DNA of 64,000 nt from Sphagnum compactum (GCA_965153455.1 OZ234501.1:10230001-10294000); one strand, 5' to 3'; numbered from the stretch's first letter, positions 34,052 to 46,779 are shown. Notes: generated from the letters alone by a model not told the origin. A program made the numbers and translations.

Positions 34052-35700
34052 CCCCACTCACTCCCCGCGTTCTCTCTCTGTGTCCCTCTGTCTCTGCGTG
34101 TGCTCTCTCTGTCTCTGTTTTCACTGTGTCTGTGTCTCTCTCTTTGTCTGTCTCTGCGTCTGTTTCTCTGTGCAGCTCCTTGGATCGGTCATGCACAGAA
34201 GGTGGCTGTGGTTGTCTGCTTCTCAGTGCTTATGCGTCAATTCTGCACGGATCTCATGCTGCTTCTCCTATTTTTCCTTTCTCGGTCTGATGATCGCGGG
34301 GGCTGCTGCTCTGCTCTCTGTAGACACTGTTTGCGAATACGAACCTACGAATAGTTTCGGAAAACACGAAACTACTCATGTCGTCTTCGTCTCCCTTGTC
34401 GATCCATGGATAGCCTCCTACTGCAAAAGCAAAAGCTCTGTCCATCGGCATCGCCTATTTCTGCTGCTTCCAGGAAGAAAGAAACCCGAGACCTGGAGCT
34501 GCTGAGAACCCCGTCGTCGTCGTCGTCACAAGCAATGGAGCTTCTTCTAATACTGCATCTCCGGCGTCGCATCCTCGAGAATGCATCATCTCCAATTCTT
34601 CTTCTTCGTCTCACGAGACGCAGACGAACTGCATAAATCCCCAGTGAGACCTTACAAGAACTGCAATTTCCGAGATCCTCTTCTACGGAATTTCAGAAAC
34701 AGATGCATCTGCGATGAAAACACAACACACTCTAACTCGCGTCACCAGAGCTCCTGCTGCTGCAATCGACAAAAAGCAGCAGAGCACAGCACAACACGGC
34801 ACGCAACTGTGTTTGTTTGAGAACGTCTTGTTCCTCTTAAACCCCAGAAAAACAACAACAACAACACACACAACAAACAAGGAGGAACAAGCAACAGAAG
34901 AAAAGAACCAAAAAAGAACCAAAAAAAAGAACGTCATCAAGACATGGACAGCGGGAGGGGACAAGAGATGGAGTCCATGAGGTCTACATACAGACTGATG
35001 ATTGTTGTGCGAGAGTACGAGTGCAAGTCGGAGAGAGAAAACAGTGTGGAAATGAGTCGAGAATGGGGCTCAGGAGCTGAGATTTGTCTCAAAATGTGCG
35101 GACGAAAACAGGGAAGAAGATGCTACCAAGAAGAAGAAGAAGAAGAAGCAAGAGAAGAAACGGAAGCGAAGGGCGAAAGGAGGAGCAGCAACAAGGCGCA
35201 CTACTACTGCCAAGCTCGTTGCTGCCGTAGTAGCCGAAAGCTCCGAACAACAATCCCGTCGCGAGGTAGTTGCGTAATTGCACGGCGGAATTCGGCGTCC
35301 TTGTCGCGGAGGACAGACAGAAAGACAGGAAACGTCGCGGACGTCGCGGAGGACAGAGACAAAAGAAACCAACGAAATTCGCCACCTTTCGCCACAAACG
35401 AGTTTGTATTTTCGCCGACATCGCCCGATGAAACGAGGGGTAGACTTATACCCCCAAAGCGATATTATTAGTTTTTAGGGGTCATAGTTTTTACCCGGCT
35501 TTTCCACCGCAGCGCCGCCGCCCATTGAAAACGCCGGCGCAGTTTCGCCATCCGGGTATATTGATTTTGTTACCAGATAAGGGGCACATACCCGCCCCCA
35601 CTCCCCCCCCCCCCCCGCCACGAGGCGGCCACACGCAGCAAAAGGGAAAGTGCAATAGTCAAAAGTCAAATCTCTTTCTCTCTTCACGTTTTACTACTAC
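34052..35700 (-). promoter_or_regulatory. Upstream region of the histidine kinase gene
   Basis: Pyrimidine-rich (TCTCTGTCTCTG)n-type sequence at 34068-34175 reads as purine repeats on the gene strand and probably belongs to the 5' leader. GC content rises at 35200-35640, with a short duplication of GTCGCGGAGGACAGA near 35312 and 35346 and a C run near 35604-35618. A plus-strand open frame of 175 codons at 34944-35471 is charged, low-complexity and lacks any domain, so I do not call it. Confidence 0.4.
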
Positions 35701-38500
35701 GCTGTCCTCTTGCCTTCTTTTGCTTTACTCGATCATACACCGTCGGATTTTAATAGATCTAACGATGGTCAAGATGAAGATCCACTTAAAACAAATAAAT
35801 AAATGATTTTTTGATATTTAAATATTAAAAAATAAATAATAAGTATATAAAAAAAAAGAGTTCCCAATAGCACCTCACTTTTATCCCATATGCATGTCAT
35901 TTTGTTGGGACTCATTGAACCTATTTTCACTACCTATGTGTGTGTGGTATGGTGTTAAATGGGTGTTTTCCTTTAAGACTTGTTATTTTATGTGTGGCTA
36001 ACATATACAAGTCACCAAGGAAATTTAATTACCTTGTAAGAAAAGATCGAATAGTTTGCCACATTCAAAAGAGCTTAGCATCCAATTGACCCCTCTCTCT
36101 CATCATCTCTTTTCAAAATAGTTTTGTGTGTGTTTTTTTTTGCCTTTGACAACACACAACAAAAACAAAAAAATCTAGATATTAAAAGTATGAGAAAAAA
36201 ATTTATATTCGGTGGATACCATCATCATCATCTTGCCTCTTCATTAACTTGAGTTTTGTGTGTAAATGTAAAGAATATTATATGGGGGAAGCTGATGGCT
36301 TTTCTCGAGTCCGGGATATGGTGAGTCAAGTGAATGTTTTTTTCCTTTATGGGCTTTTGTGAAAATTCGTTGCAAAAAAATTAGCCATTCTTATGAGTGT
36401 ACTATTGCCCAAATTCCACAAGGTAGTCATGACAAATTGACAATGTGTGATGATGTACTTCCCGCACTCACTTGAAGGAGATTCGAACTTCATGCATCAT
36501 CATTCGTGCATAAAGTTTGCAACCAAAAAAGGCTAAATATTTTGCTAGAACCCTCTCACTATAATAAATTTTCAAGATATATTTTATTTGACACACACCA
36601 CACTAAAAAATAATTTAAATACTTTGTTTTGGGCCATGTAGAGTGTGGTCATAGGCTCCAATGGCATGCTGAACAGGGGAAGTCCAGGTCAATCAATGTA
36701 GGGGAAGGGGGGTATATGAAAATAAAGCATGCAACAACTTCTTCGAAGGGGAGTAGAAGGGTGGGTTGTTTGCATTCGAAGGCACGCACGAGTTAAATCA
36801 ATCAAGTGACGGTTGTTGTAATAAATCATATTTTGGAGATGGCAGATCTGGTAGCACTTACCTATTATGGCTAATCCACTTATACAATTGGCTGATTTTT
36901 TTCCTGTCTCATGGATATGTGTGAGCATTTTGCCAACCGATTGTACTCTGAGCTGACCTCTAAAAAGTGCGAATGATTCAGTGGCTAACGATGAATTCAT
37001 CACTGTAAAAGTTTCAATAGCAAAGCACATTTTTTAGTGCAAAATTTTCAAACCAAACTTTTGTGGTTTATTTTTTTGGGGGTTGTTCCCAAGATGTTCC
37101 CAGCTAGTTCCCAATATGTTCGCATCAGGTTCCCATAATGTTCCTCAAGTTCCTAATGTGTTCCCTAAGACATTCACAATGGCACATTGTTTTTTTTTAT
37201 AAAAAAAATCCCATATTGTTTGGCCATGGTTCAACTTGCCAGTATACAAATTGTAAAAGGGGCATTCACGGATGCTTCTATCTTTGGGAGGGAAGCAAAT
37301 TTAGGCTTCTATGTTGAGGGATTGCCCCCCACGCTCGAAAAATAGTGATGACGGGCCAATCAAATAATAATATAAAATAAAATGTGGGCACACTCCGCTC
37401 TCTAAATTAATAGAAGCTTGGATCTTGAAAATTTGCATAAATTTTCACCTCATAAGCCAAGTTTTATATTATTATTATTATTTCCCACATTTGTGGTGTA
37501 AACTTGACCTAATTCAAAATTTGTCACCGGGTAGGCACCTTAAGATTTCATAATCTTCCGGAGACTATGTTTAGGGTTAGGGTTAGGGTTAGGATTACGT
37601 TTGGGGGTCGGGTTTAATAAAGGGGCCTACGATGAGGGGGTTGTACCACATACGACCTTTCTTTTAACATAAGATTTCCCCCCTCTTCTTTTCTTCTTCG
37701 ACGACGGATATTCATGGGTATAAGGTATGCTTGAACTATACTATGAAATCATGGACCCGGACAGCTATCCGGGAGTGAGCGGAAGTTTGCCTTGCCTTGC
37801 CTCTCTTTCTCTCTCGTGCAAAGTCAGCAAAGGATTATTAGGCTACTCCTTCCGCCTCATCTTTGCGAGAAAAAAAAAAAAACTTGAGTCAGCAAAGGTT
37901 TGCCGAGACGAAGGATAAGTGGGGACCAAACACGTGGGGGCAACGAAACAAGTTGGCACGGACGAGACGGGCATAAAAACGTGTTGTTGAGGGAAGAGCA
38001 AGTTGCCACTATCCTTTTGTCCCAAAAAAAAAAATCAAAAAAAATTTCAAAAAATGGGTTAACATTATGTTATGTTTTACTACGAAATTTTACGCATCGT
38101 GTCGGTCGTTAGGCATTCATTTTGAATAACAACGAGAGTAGAGAGACTCGAGAGAGTGCGTGGCATGCGGCGTGCGGGGGATCGTTATACACCCCACATT
38201 GAACTACTACTAAATATACCAAAGTTTGCATGATATTAGTGACGAACACATTTTCAATTTAGGGAACTCGGTGACGCAATAAAGTGTCTCTCGAGTGCAC
38301 ATGCCGAGCAACAACAACAACAAAACAATTGGGAGGGACCCTCCTCCTCCGAAAGGAAAGTCTCCGTGTGCGTGTGCATGATGATGATGACGCACCCAAA
38401 TTTTGCTTGCTTGCTAGCTAGCCACACTCGTCTGAAAACATTACAAAAAAACAAATTTGGAGAGCATGCAGAATGCATACTTGTGTGTTGTGTACACACA
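35701..38500. other. AT-rich intergenic DNA, no gene seen
   Basis: No protein-like sequence. A run of about 3.5 TTAGGG units lies at 37571-37592. Near 37087-37180 a phrase built on GTTCCCAA/ATGTTCC recurs five or six times. Confidence 0.6.
37571..37592. repeat. Short TTAGGG run
   Basis: Three to four perfect tandem copies of the six-base unit TTAGGG, preceded by GTTTAGGG. The other telomere-like runs in this window use the seven-base unit TTTAGGG. Confidence 0.85.
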
Positions 38501-38503
38501 ATA

Positions 38504-38578
38504 GAGTTATCCGTAAAGTCTTCACCCTGTCTTTGGGCCTGGTTTCACCCCATATCCCTTCCTCTCTTTCAGCGGTAC
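38504..38578. mobile_element. Partial second copy of the TIR element
   Basis: GAGTTATCCGTAAAGT at 38504-38519 is preceded by TA and followed by CCTGTCTTTGGGCCT, TTTCACCCC and TTTCAGCGGTA, matching the left ~75 bp of the element at 5191 with a few differences and small insertions. I find no matching right terminus downstream, so this is a truncated or solo end. Confidence 0.7.
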
Positions 38579-40093
38579 CTTAGCTAGCCCAAGAGAGAAA
38601 GACTGCATCATTATGTCTATTTAAGGAAAGGCAAAAAGTTGGCTGCACCCACCCAGTTGCTATGAAAAAGCTGGAAAGTTGGAATCTTGTAAAGCGCAAG
38701 GGTTGCTTGCTTATGGAGTTTCTAAATTGTGGCAAAAGTGCAAGTGTTTTCTTTCAATTGGGGGAGAAATTTCATCAAATTTTGACCTGAAAAATAAAGA
38801 TTTCAACTTATACAAAAGGAATTTTTCATGGAAAAAAATCCAATGTTTTTTTTTTCCCTTTTTCCTTTTTCCCCAATTTTGTGATGTTGCTTAAGTGACA
38901 ATAGTCCATACAAATATTTTAGCCAAATTTGATGATATTCAAAATATGAAAATATAAAATTTAAGCACCCTTTATATTGTAGGCATTTATGGTGAATTTT
39001 TTTGGATTTTTTTGTACTTTTTTAAAAAGCAGGGATTCTATGATATAATAATCTTTTTTGAAAATATTTTTTCTCAAAATGGTTTAAATTCACCACAAAA
39101 ATTTCACTCTCAACAATCTAAAGTGGTTTGTAAAAGATCAAATTTATTTTTATTTTTTTTCTTTTCAGTCACTCGCATATTAATTTTGGTCCCATGTTTA
39201 TAAATTTGTTTACAATAGTCTCCATTCCATGCACCCAAAGAAAAGTAGAGTGGCAAAAGGTTTTTTTTTTTTTTAATTTTCATTTTCTTTTCCATTTCCT
39301 TGCACCTAATTTTAAATTTCACATTTTATAATCCATTTATTCAAGCCTCTATTCAATGCTCCTAGAGAAAAGTAGAGTGAAAAAAAAATAATAATAATTT
39401 TTATTTCACTTGGGCTCCACATTGCTCCGCACTACCAATAACAATGAAATGGTGAAAAAAAAAAGAGTTGATTTTATGAAAACTAAGTTCTATTTGAACG
39501 AAATTTTTTAATGAATTTGCACAATGCAACTTGAATTGAATTGAATTGATTTTTTTTTCCATAATTTGGTTTAAAATGTATAAATGTTCAATTATGAGAA
39601 AACAAATTTAATTAGTTGTTTCATATACATGTAGGTAAAAAAAACTACTACTACATTGGGAGAATTATTACAATATTTTCAGAAATTGAAACCTTAGCAA
39701 TTATTGAACTATTTTCGACACTCCGGAAGTAAATCCTTGAAATAATAATAAACCCATCAAAATGTTGACAATTACGAGTGCAATCCAACATCCTAAACAT
39801 GATGCTAAGAAAATGGACTCATTTTTCAAATATTTTTTCCCTATTTTAAAACAAAATTGAGCTTCTTTAATTGAAAGAAAATTACTTAATTCATTGCCAT
39901 GCATTTCACAAACCAAATGTCATTGCAATACTTAGTAACATCATCAATTAGGTTCAAAGCTCTACGGTGCATCAACAACATAACTATGTTCATTCATTCA
40001 AAAGGCGCTTCGAAAAACTAATATGAAAAATTGAGAACTCCAATTTGACCTTAAAAGAAATAAAGGGATTAATTAGGTTTGTTTCAATTTGAG
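38579..40093. other. AT-rich intergenic DNA, no gene seen
   Basis: Very AT-rich with poly-A and poly-T runs. AAAGTAGAGTG recurs near 39241 and 39370 with partly similar surroundings (GCACC or GCTCC...AAGAAAAGTAGAGTGGC), an old short duplication. No exon is recognised. Confidence 0.6.
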
Positions 40094-40286
40094 GAGGTCA
40101 AGTTGGAGTTGGGACTCATTATGGGATTCAACACAAAGATGAGGTCAAATTGGAGTTTCGGGCTCAATATGGATTTCAACACAAAAAGATGAGGTCTAAT
40201 TGGAGTCGGGACTCATTATGGATTTCAACACAAAAGATGAGGTCAAATTGGAGTTGAGACTCATTATGGATTTCAACACAAAAGAT
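40094..40286. repeat. Minisatellite, 48-50-bp unit, 4 copies
   Basis: Copies start at 40094, 40141, 40191 and 40239, each beginning GAGGTCAAATTGGAGT and ending GGATTTCAACACAAAAGAT. Divergence is low and the boundaries are sharp. Confidence 0.92.
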
Positions 40287-40712
40287 GGGCACTTGAAGGA
40301 AAGCATTACCTATTCCCTTACATTTGAACTTGTATGAATCTCCATGGATTTTGCATCGTTTCAATAGCAAATTCTTGAAAATCTCTTTAGGAACCATTTC
40401 TTGCAAAACCCATTTGTGTGTTTGATGATTGATTCAAAGGACTCATTTGCAAATGGAAAAAGATTTACTCAATAAGTTAATTTAGGTCTTTTCAACAAAA
40501 CTTGGGTTACAAATGTCCCACAATGGATTTGTTAAAAGAATGGTTTGGAAAGCTTCAATCACCCAACTTGACTAATCAAATATGAAATATAGCTAGCAAG
40601 ACAAACTTTGCCATCTCGATGAATTATGAAACTTTGCAGAGAAAATCTCCCACAGCAACAAAAATCATTCAAAGGTAAACACGACAATTGAGTGCTTTCA
40701 TGTAAGCTGTCA

Positions 40713-40760
<48 letters not shown>

Positions 40761-41263
40761 TTGCTAACCCAAATTGTTGGATGATCACCATCTTCGTGAA
40801 TCTATACAAGACTGGACTTCATCAGCTCCTGACCTGCCACGATGACTACCCACTCACTGACTTCATCAATAGCTTCCCGGCGGTGGGTGCAGATAAGTAA
40901 AATAAGAATTTGCTCCAAAATTTAACACAAAACCAGTTATTATACAAAGACATGTGCCATCTCAGAGTTTCTGTTGCATTTTCCAGCAGCAAACAGGGAA
41001 GAAGAAGACTCGGTCATGATCACTAGCACTTGAGAGACATTCTGGAAAACCACCCGTTTAGCAAACTCAGAGGTGTGAGCTTTTGATCGACAATAACAAA
41101 GAGAGTACATATGATGAAAAGATTGGCAAAGTTTACCAATTTGTGAACTTTGATTTGTTCATAAGGTGGTGAGCTACTAAAGCTTGTTGATGTTGTGACT
41201 GCTTACAATTCCATCACCAAGTGCATCTTAACTCTTCCACCAGGACACTCTCTGCCATTCAGC
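40287..41263. other. Intergenic DNA, no gene seen
   Basis: A compound microsatellite (GT)n(GA)n lies at 40711-40760. No domain-bearing reading frame was found. Confidence 0.55.
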
Positions 41264-41416
41264 CATTCAGTTGCCTTTCTTCTCTCTGCAGGACCTCCAT
41301 TCAGATACATTTTTTCTCTCTGCACCAGCTCCATTCAATTGCATTTCTTCTCTCTGCAGAAGCTCCATTTAGTTGCATTTCTTCTCTCTGTAGCAGCTCC
41401 ATTCAGTTGCAGTTGC
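41264..41416. repeat. Minisatellite, 34-bp unit, 4.5 copies
   Basis: Four 34-bp units starting CATTCAGTTGC or a variant and continuing TTCTTCTCTCTGCAG, then a half unit. Each unit carries a polypyrimidine-CAG stretch that looks like a splice acceptor. Confidence 0.9.
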
Positions 41417-42681
41417 AATTCCTGGTAGCTCATTTGGTTCCACTCTCGATTTCCAACTCTTGAAAAGGATATGCACATTGCATTCATTGCTCCTGCTATT
41501 GTTGCTCCCTGATAAATTTCAGTCCTCCTCAGAAGCTCATATCTCCTGTCCTTTTCAACATACATACCAAGCAGGTAGGTCCTGGTTTACATGAAAGATC
41601 AGATCATCATCATCAACAACAACTGCAATCTCTAAGTTCTCATCGAGCAGCGAAGAGAAGAATTTCACATCTAGATCCCATCAGTCAGTAGTGCTGAATT
41701 CATGGCAACATCATTATCATCATCAACTGGATCTCTTTCTTGCAGAGCAGAGCAAACACACCTTTAACATCTAGAGTATCAGTAGTGCTGATGAGCCTCA
41801 TGGCAAGATCATCGTCGTCATCATCATCAACAACTGATCTATGATTTTCTCGCAAAGCTAGAGCCAAGAACTTTGAGAGAATCTAGAGCATGAGAGCCTA
41901 CTGTGTTCATTCTTCAATTGCTTCAATTTGAAGTTTTCCAGCCTGAATCTTGCAAGCTCTCTCTCTCTCTCTCTGGTGTTGGGCGACAAGCTTTCTCCAC
42001 TTTCAACAACACTGATTCTTGTCTGTTGATGCTTGATTCATCCAATGTCTCCTCTTCTCCTTTCTCCATTTCCAGTTTGTTGTTATTGTTCTTGTTCTTG
42101 TTCTTCTGCAATTTGCTTTTGTGCTTCCAGACTACTACAGCAGTGTTTCTCCTTTGCTGCTCTTGTTCACTCTGCACACAAAGCTGCTCTCAGAAGGCCC
42201 ACACAAACAGCAGCAGCTGCTCCAGCAGTCGCTGTGTGGCCTCACCTTTGCAACAAAGAAAAAGTCTCCAGAAACAAAAACATTCCCCATTCCCAAAAGA
42301 AAAGAAAAATCCACGAGGAGAAAACACCAAAAACAAATAACAGTGGGCAAGCTGCAAACACAAAGAGGCAAAGCAAGCTGCCAAAAAAAAATCTCTGGGT
42401 ATTTGTTTCTTCGCACAAACAAAAACATTTTGTGTTGATGGGTTTTGCGCAATGATGATCACAGAAGAGAATCTCTGCTCGGATGGTACTCCATTATCAT
42501 GGGTGCATATGGCTCTGGAAAGTCTATGCCCTAGAATAAGGGAAAGCTTCAGGGTCCAGCTAGGGTTTTGGGTTTTGCTGCAATCCAAGCTTTTGCTGCT
42601 GCACAGCATTTGCTGCAAAGCACACAGTAGTAGGATGTAGTGTGGTCCAGATCTCTTCTTCTTCTTCTTCTTCTTGCTGGA
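41417..42681 (+). promoter_or_regulatory. Upstream region of the PIG-X gene
   Basis: Contains ATCATCATCAAC triplet runs near 41601-41615, 41706-41730 and 41813-41833, (CT)n near 41956-41973, and CTT triplets up to the start codon. A 5' leader, possibly with an intron, is likely, but no boundaries can be set. Overlapping open frames near 41903-42455 are serine- and cysteine-rich with no domain and are not called. Confidence 0.35.
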
Positions 42682-45600
42682 ATGGGTTTGCCGTCTAGGC
42701 ACATCCGTTGCTCAAGCGGGAGTAGATCCATACAATTGCTGCTGCTGTTGCTTCTCTGTGGAGCTCTTGCTTTGTCATGTTCAGCATTGGAAGAAGTCCA
42801 AGGAGAACAAGAAGAAGCAGCGACAACAACAACAAGAGCAGCAACAGCAACAGTACAAGGAGCGTCAGCCAGTCGTGCTCATCACAACTACGGTGTTGTG
42901 GTGAAGAAACGTGAGGAAGCTTGTGTGGTAGGAGGAGGAGAAGGAGAAGGTGATGCTGATGCTTTCAGAGCTCGTTACTGCGTCGAGCTTTACTTGAAGG
43001 ATGTGGGTGCCAGACTCAACCATCTCCATTCCCTTCGCTGGTTGCGCTTGGAGCATGTCAATCTCTTGCTGCCGGTAAAGCTCTTACCCTCTCTGTCTGT
43101 CTCTGTCTCTCTCTCTGTGTTTGTGGGCTTACCACAAGACCAAGAGCTTGCTTTCTGTCTAGGTCTTTGTTTTTTTTCTTCGAGGAAAGGACTGGGTGGA
43201 TGCCAGTTTTTCTTTCTGCCTTTTATTGGCAGAGATGGGGAAAAGCTTCTTGAGATGCGATGATGATGATCTATGGGCAAGAGCGTATGTCTGCTGTTGT
43301 TGGGTGATATGCTGCAGGGTGATGCAAGTGGACCCATTGGAACACGCATGGTCTTAAGCTTCAGCAGCAGCAACAAGCACAGATCATCACATGATGATCA
43401 TCATGATGGTGATGGTGATGATCGTCATCATCATCCACTTCTTTCTGCAGATCTTCTGTCCAGAGTAGAGCTGCTTCTGAAAGAGATTGTGGGTGGAGCG
43501 GCATTGGGATGGGAGCGACATGGACCTTCAGTGCAACAACATCAGCAGCAGCAACAACAACAACAACGACAACAGCAACAAGAGGATGTTGGTGCACTGA
43601 AGGAGATACGAGAGGTACTTCTCTTTGAGACAAACTGGTTTTTTGCATCATCATCCTCATGGTTGCAGTTCTCGCAAAATTGCCCTTCTGAATAGAGTTG
43701 TAATACTGCAAGGCAACAGTGGATTTGGTGGATTTCTCTGTCTCTATCTCTGTTTCTGTCTCTGTGGCCCTCTCTATGTGTTTCTTCTCTTTGCATTGGG
43801 ATTTTTGTGTGTGCACTTTTGGAGTTTCTGCAAGTTCACAATCTGTGCCTGGTATCTGGTTTCTCTATCCTTGAGGAAACCTTCTCTTTGCAGATCAAGT
43901 CACCGTTGAAGAAGATGGTGATTTTCAAAGGAGACCATGAAGTAGAAGAAGTCGGCAGTGTTGTTGGAGATTTGTCAACTGTTGTTCTATCATCACCTCT
44001 TCTGTTTGAGGATTTCTTGCTGAACTTGACTGAGAAGGTGATGACGAGTTCAACAGATACCCAAACAGCGAGCTCTGTTTTGGGACTCTGGCATTGGCTG
44101 CCTTCTCGGTTTGTCGGCAACACTGCACCAAAGGGCAGCAATGGCTTGCCCTCTTTTTTCTTGTCATTAGGGTTATCAACAAAAGCACATCCGAGATCAG
44201 AGAAACAGGGTGGTCCCTTGTTGCAGAGCTGGCTGGCAGGTCAAGCACCACTGTGGGCACAAGAACTTTCCTCGCAATGGCAGGTTACTCTTCCCCCAAA
44301 TCCTTGTTGTGCTTCTTGCAGTTGCACATGTGTAATGCTCATTGCACTCTTGCAGTTTGCACATGTGTAATCCATCATCACACTATTGCAGTTGCACATG
44401 TGTGCAATCTCTTTCATTTGCACTTTACAATCTTGCCAACGCACACATGCAATCCTTATTTGCACCTTTTGCTCTTGCAGTTGCACATGTGTAATCCTCA
44501 TTTGTTCTGTGCACTCTTGCAGTCACACATGTGTAATTCTCATTTGCACTTTACACTGTTGCACTTGCACATATGTAATCCTTGTTTGTGCTTCATGTGT
44601 GCAGTTGGACATGTGTAATCCTTGTTGCACTATTGCAGTTGCACATGCTTTTTTCAAAGACATGGCAAATGTCTATCTCAAAGTGCATGATCAATCTTTG
44701 TGATGTTTGTTCTTAAGGGAAAATTGGTAAATTTATTGGTTGCCAGGTGCACCAGCACAGCTTGACAATAACCTTGCCAGAAGATAGGCATAAAGGCCTC
44801 TCTCTTGCTTTCTGTGAATCCGCTTACACCAGCTCCCCACCAAAGTGTGCGTCCATGTCTCGCACAATAACAGCATCTTCTGAAACCAGTTATGATATAC
44901 CCACAGAGGCAAGGCTACAGGTACACCACGATTCCGCAGATCTTGCACACTGCAGGAGTTCTCACTTATCTGAAGATGCAAACGGAGATGCGAATGGAGA
45001 GCTTTGGATACTCCAAGATGTTGAACGCACTCTTGTGGGCAATGGTGCCCATCGTACCTTACAATCAGTGGTAACAGTTGCACTGCACTCTGGGCATACA
45101 ATTGAAAGCCAACAACCTCACTGCTACCTGAGAATACTGGAGAGACTGCCAACTGGGGTCTTTGCTGATCAATATGAGCTGCAAGGTCTTCGACGACGCG
45201 GAGGTAAGTGCATTCGTGGTTTTTGTCTGTTGTTCATTTTTGTGGGACAATCATTGCTTATGAAGCTCCTTTTAACAACCTGCAGTTTCAAATACTATTG
45301 CTTTGTTGCTAGCTGAAGTTTTTCGTCTGTTTTTTCTCCAGTGGTCAAGGAAGCATTTGTCTATGGTGATAAGAACTTGGAGCGACCTGCACTGCTATCA
45401 GCACAGTCCATTGTGGATGTCCATGTTACTTTGCTCAAGGAACCGAGCAAACAAAGCTCTCAGGTGCCATTTCTGCTGCAAGCCAAGGTGTCAGTTCCTT
45501 TGCACGCTCGCTATCCGGTAAATGCTGAATTCACATGCACCTCCTCCTCAACAACCACTTTGCTCGATTGCCTTCTGGATAAAAAATTGCTCACCCCCAG

Positions 45601-45938
45601 TTGCTAATTTCAAAGTGGAATTATTATTATTTTTTATGCAGCCTCTGAGTGTGGAAAGCCATAGTGTGGTGCGAATCCCTCTACCACATATATTTGTCGC
45701 TTGTAAACAAGCAGGAGTTCAGGATTCATCTGCCCTCGATGAAACTGTTGGTGACTGGAGACCTGTCCTTTTGGGGGCCATTACTACTTCAACAAACAGC
45801 TCAAAGGTGGTTGAATGGATGGTTCCAGCAGGAAAACCAGCACAGTTTGAAGTTGTGGCTCGCTACACTGCCATTGCTGCACTCAGTGGAGTGTTGGCAG
45901 TTTTTGTGGCATCTGTCTCTAAAGAGCATCATTATTAG
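42682..45938 (+). CDS. PIGX: PIG-X/PBN1-type GPI mannosyltransferase I subunit
   Basis: Non-catalytic ER membrane partner that stabilises PIG-M, which adds the first mannose to GPI anchors (family knowledge). Exons: 42682-43074, 43318-43614, 43894-44037, 44747-45203, 45342-45517, 45642-45938, all GT-AG and in frame, giving about 587 residues. The N terminus has a signal peptide with core IQLLLLLLLCGALALS. The family's conserved parts are present: ERLPTGVFADQYELQGL, ALLSAQSIVDVHV, VPLHARYP, SHSVVRIPLPHIFVAC, and WMVPAGKPAQF followed by the single C-terminal membrane helix (~563-581) and a short tail KEHHY. This fits a lumenal type I protein. It is about twice the usual length: exons 1-3 carry added Gln/His/Asp-rich stretches (HHDGDGDDRHHHP, and HQQQ runs from CAG/CAA). 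Start: the ATG at 42682 leads directly into the signal peptide. Intron 3 contains a 9-copy repeat. The C-terminal half is certain; the low-complexity exon 2 is less so. Confidence 0.87.
44310..44650. repeat. Intronic repeat, ~40-bp unit with CACATGTG core, ~9 copies
   Basis: Within intron 3 of the PIG-X gene, about nine diverged units carry CTTGCAGTTGCACATGTG followed by TAATCCT. Spacing is 33-50 bp. Each unit combines a splice-acceptor-like TTGCAG with the palindromic E-box CACATGTG or a one-base variant of it. Confidence 0.85.
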
Positions 45939-46779
45939 TCTAGCATGCACAAACCCATTCAGTCAGTAGCGCCTGTAAGAATTTCTGATTGCAAAGGCTG
46001 GGGTTTGCTTGTGGATTGGCAGATCAGAGTATATCCTGATTCTCATTGTTGCCCCAGATCTGTCATGGGATGGACCTTCTTGGTCAGACTATACAAATGT
46101 GAGAGCTCTGCTTGTGATTCTTCAGTTGCCAGTCAAGTGTCAGAAGTGCTTCCCACAAGATAGGCATTCAGACATTTTCTTCTATCAATCCAGTTGTTTC
46201 TTCAGTTTTATATGGAAATTTTTTGCAGAGGTTGCCATCATGGTGCCCATGAAATGACAGGTCTCCTGATCATCATCATAAACCATCTTGGTTTTTCTTC
46301 TCATTGGATCTGTTGGTTTCCATGGATTACCTGTGCGCTACTGCTGAGGCTGATCTTGCCTTTGTGAGATTGATTCTGTACTTTCTGCAAGAATGTGTGC
46401 AATCTAGTCAGATGCTCAAAAGAAGATGCAACTGCTGGAATCAGTAATTGCTTTTGATGTTTCTCTCTCATCTTAGCATGCCCCACAACAGTGATGATCT
46501 TCAACAATTTCGTGGTTGTTCTTCTTCAACAATTTCATGCCTAAAACATTTCTTTTGAGGTACAACTTCCTCCCTCTTAACAGATGACTCCTTCCTGTTC
46601 ATTACCTCGATGAGTAATCCTTTGCATGCACTCTAATCTTCTTATGATTGCTGTCATTTTATGGGCAGCTGTTGAGAAGTAATATTTGGTCTGGGCGGTC
46701 ATCTGATCTCAATCCTCCTCAACTTCTACTACATGATGAGCTCAAGGCCCTGACAGCTCAAGGTTAACCAGACACACTC
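45939..46779. other. 3' flank of PIG-X gene
   Basis: Probably PIG-X 3' UTR followed by spacer. A short stretch at 46020-46150 reads in one frame as a protein-like peptide (DLSWDGPSWSDYTNVRALL), but no family is recognised and no exon partner is visible. Confidence 0.4.

Noticed and set aside
34944-35471. 175-codon plus-strand frame upstream of the kinase
   Set aside because: Charged low-complexity sequence with a local duplication, no recognisable domain, overlapping minus-strand frames of similar quality.
41903-42455. Overlapping Ser/Cys-rich frames before PIG-X
   Set aside because: CT and CAG repeats keep several frames open; more likely 5' leader or promoter.
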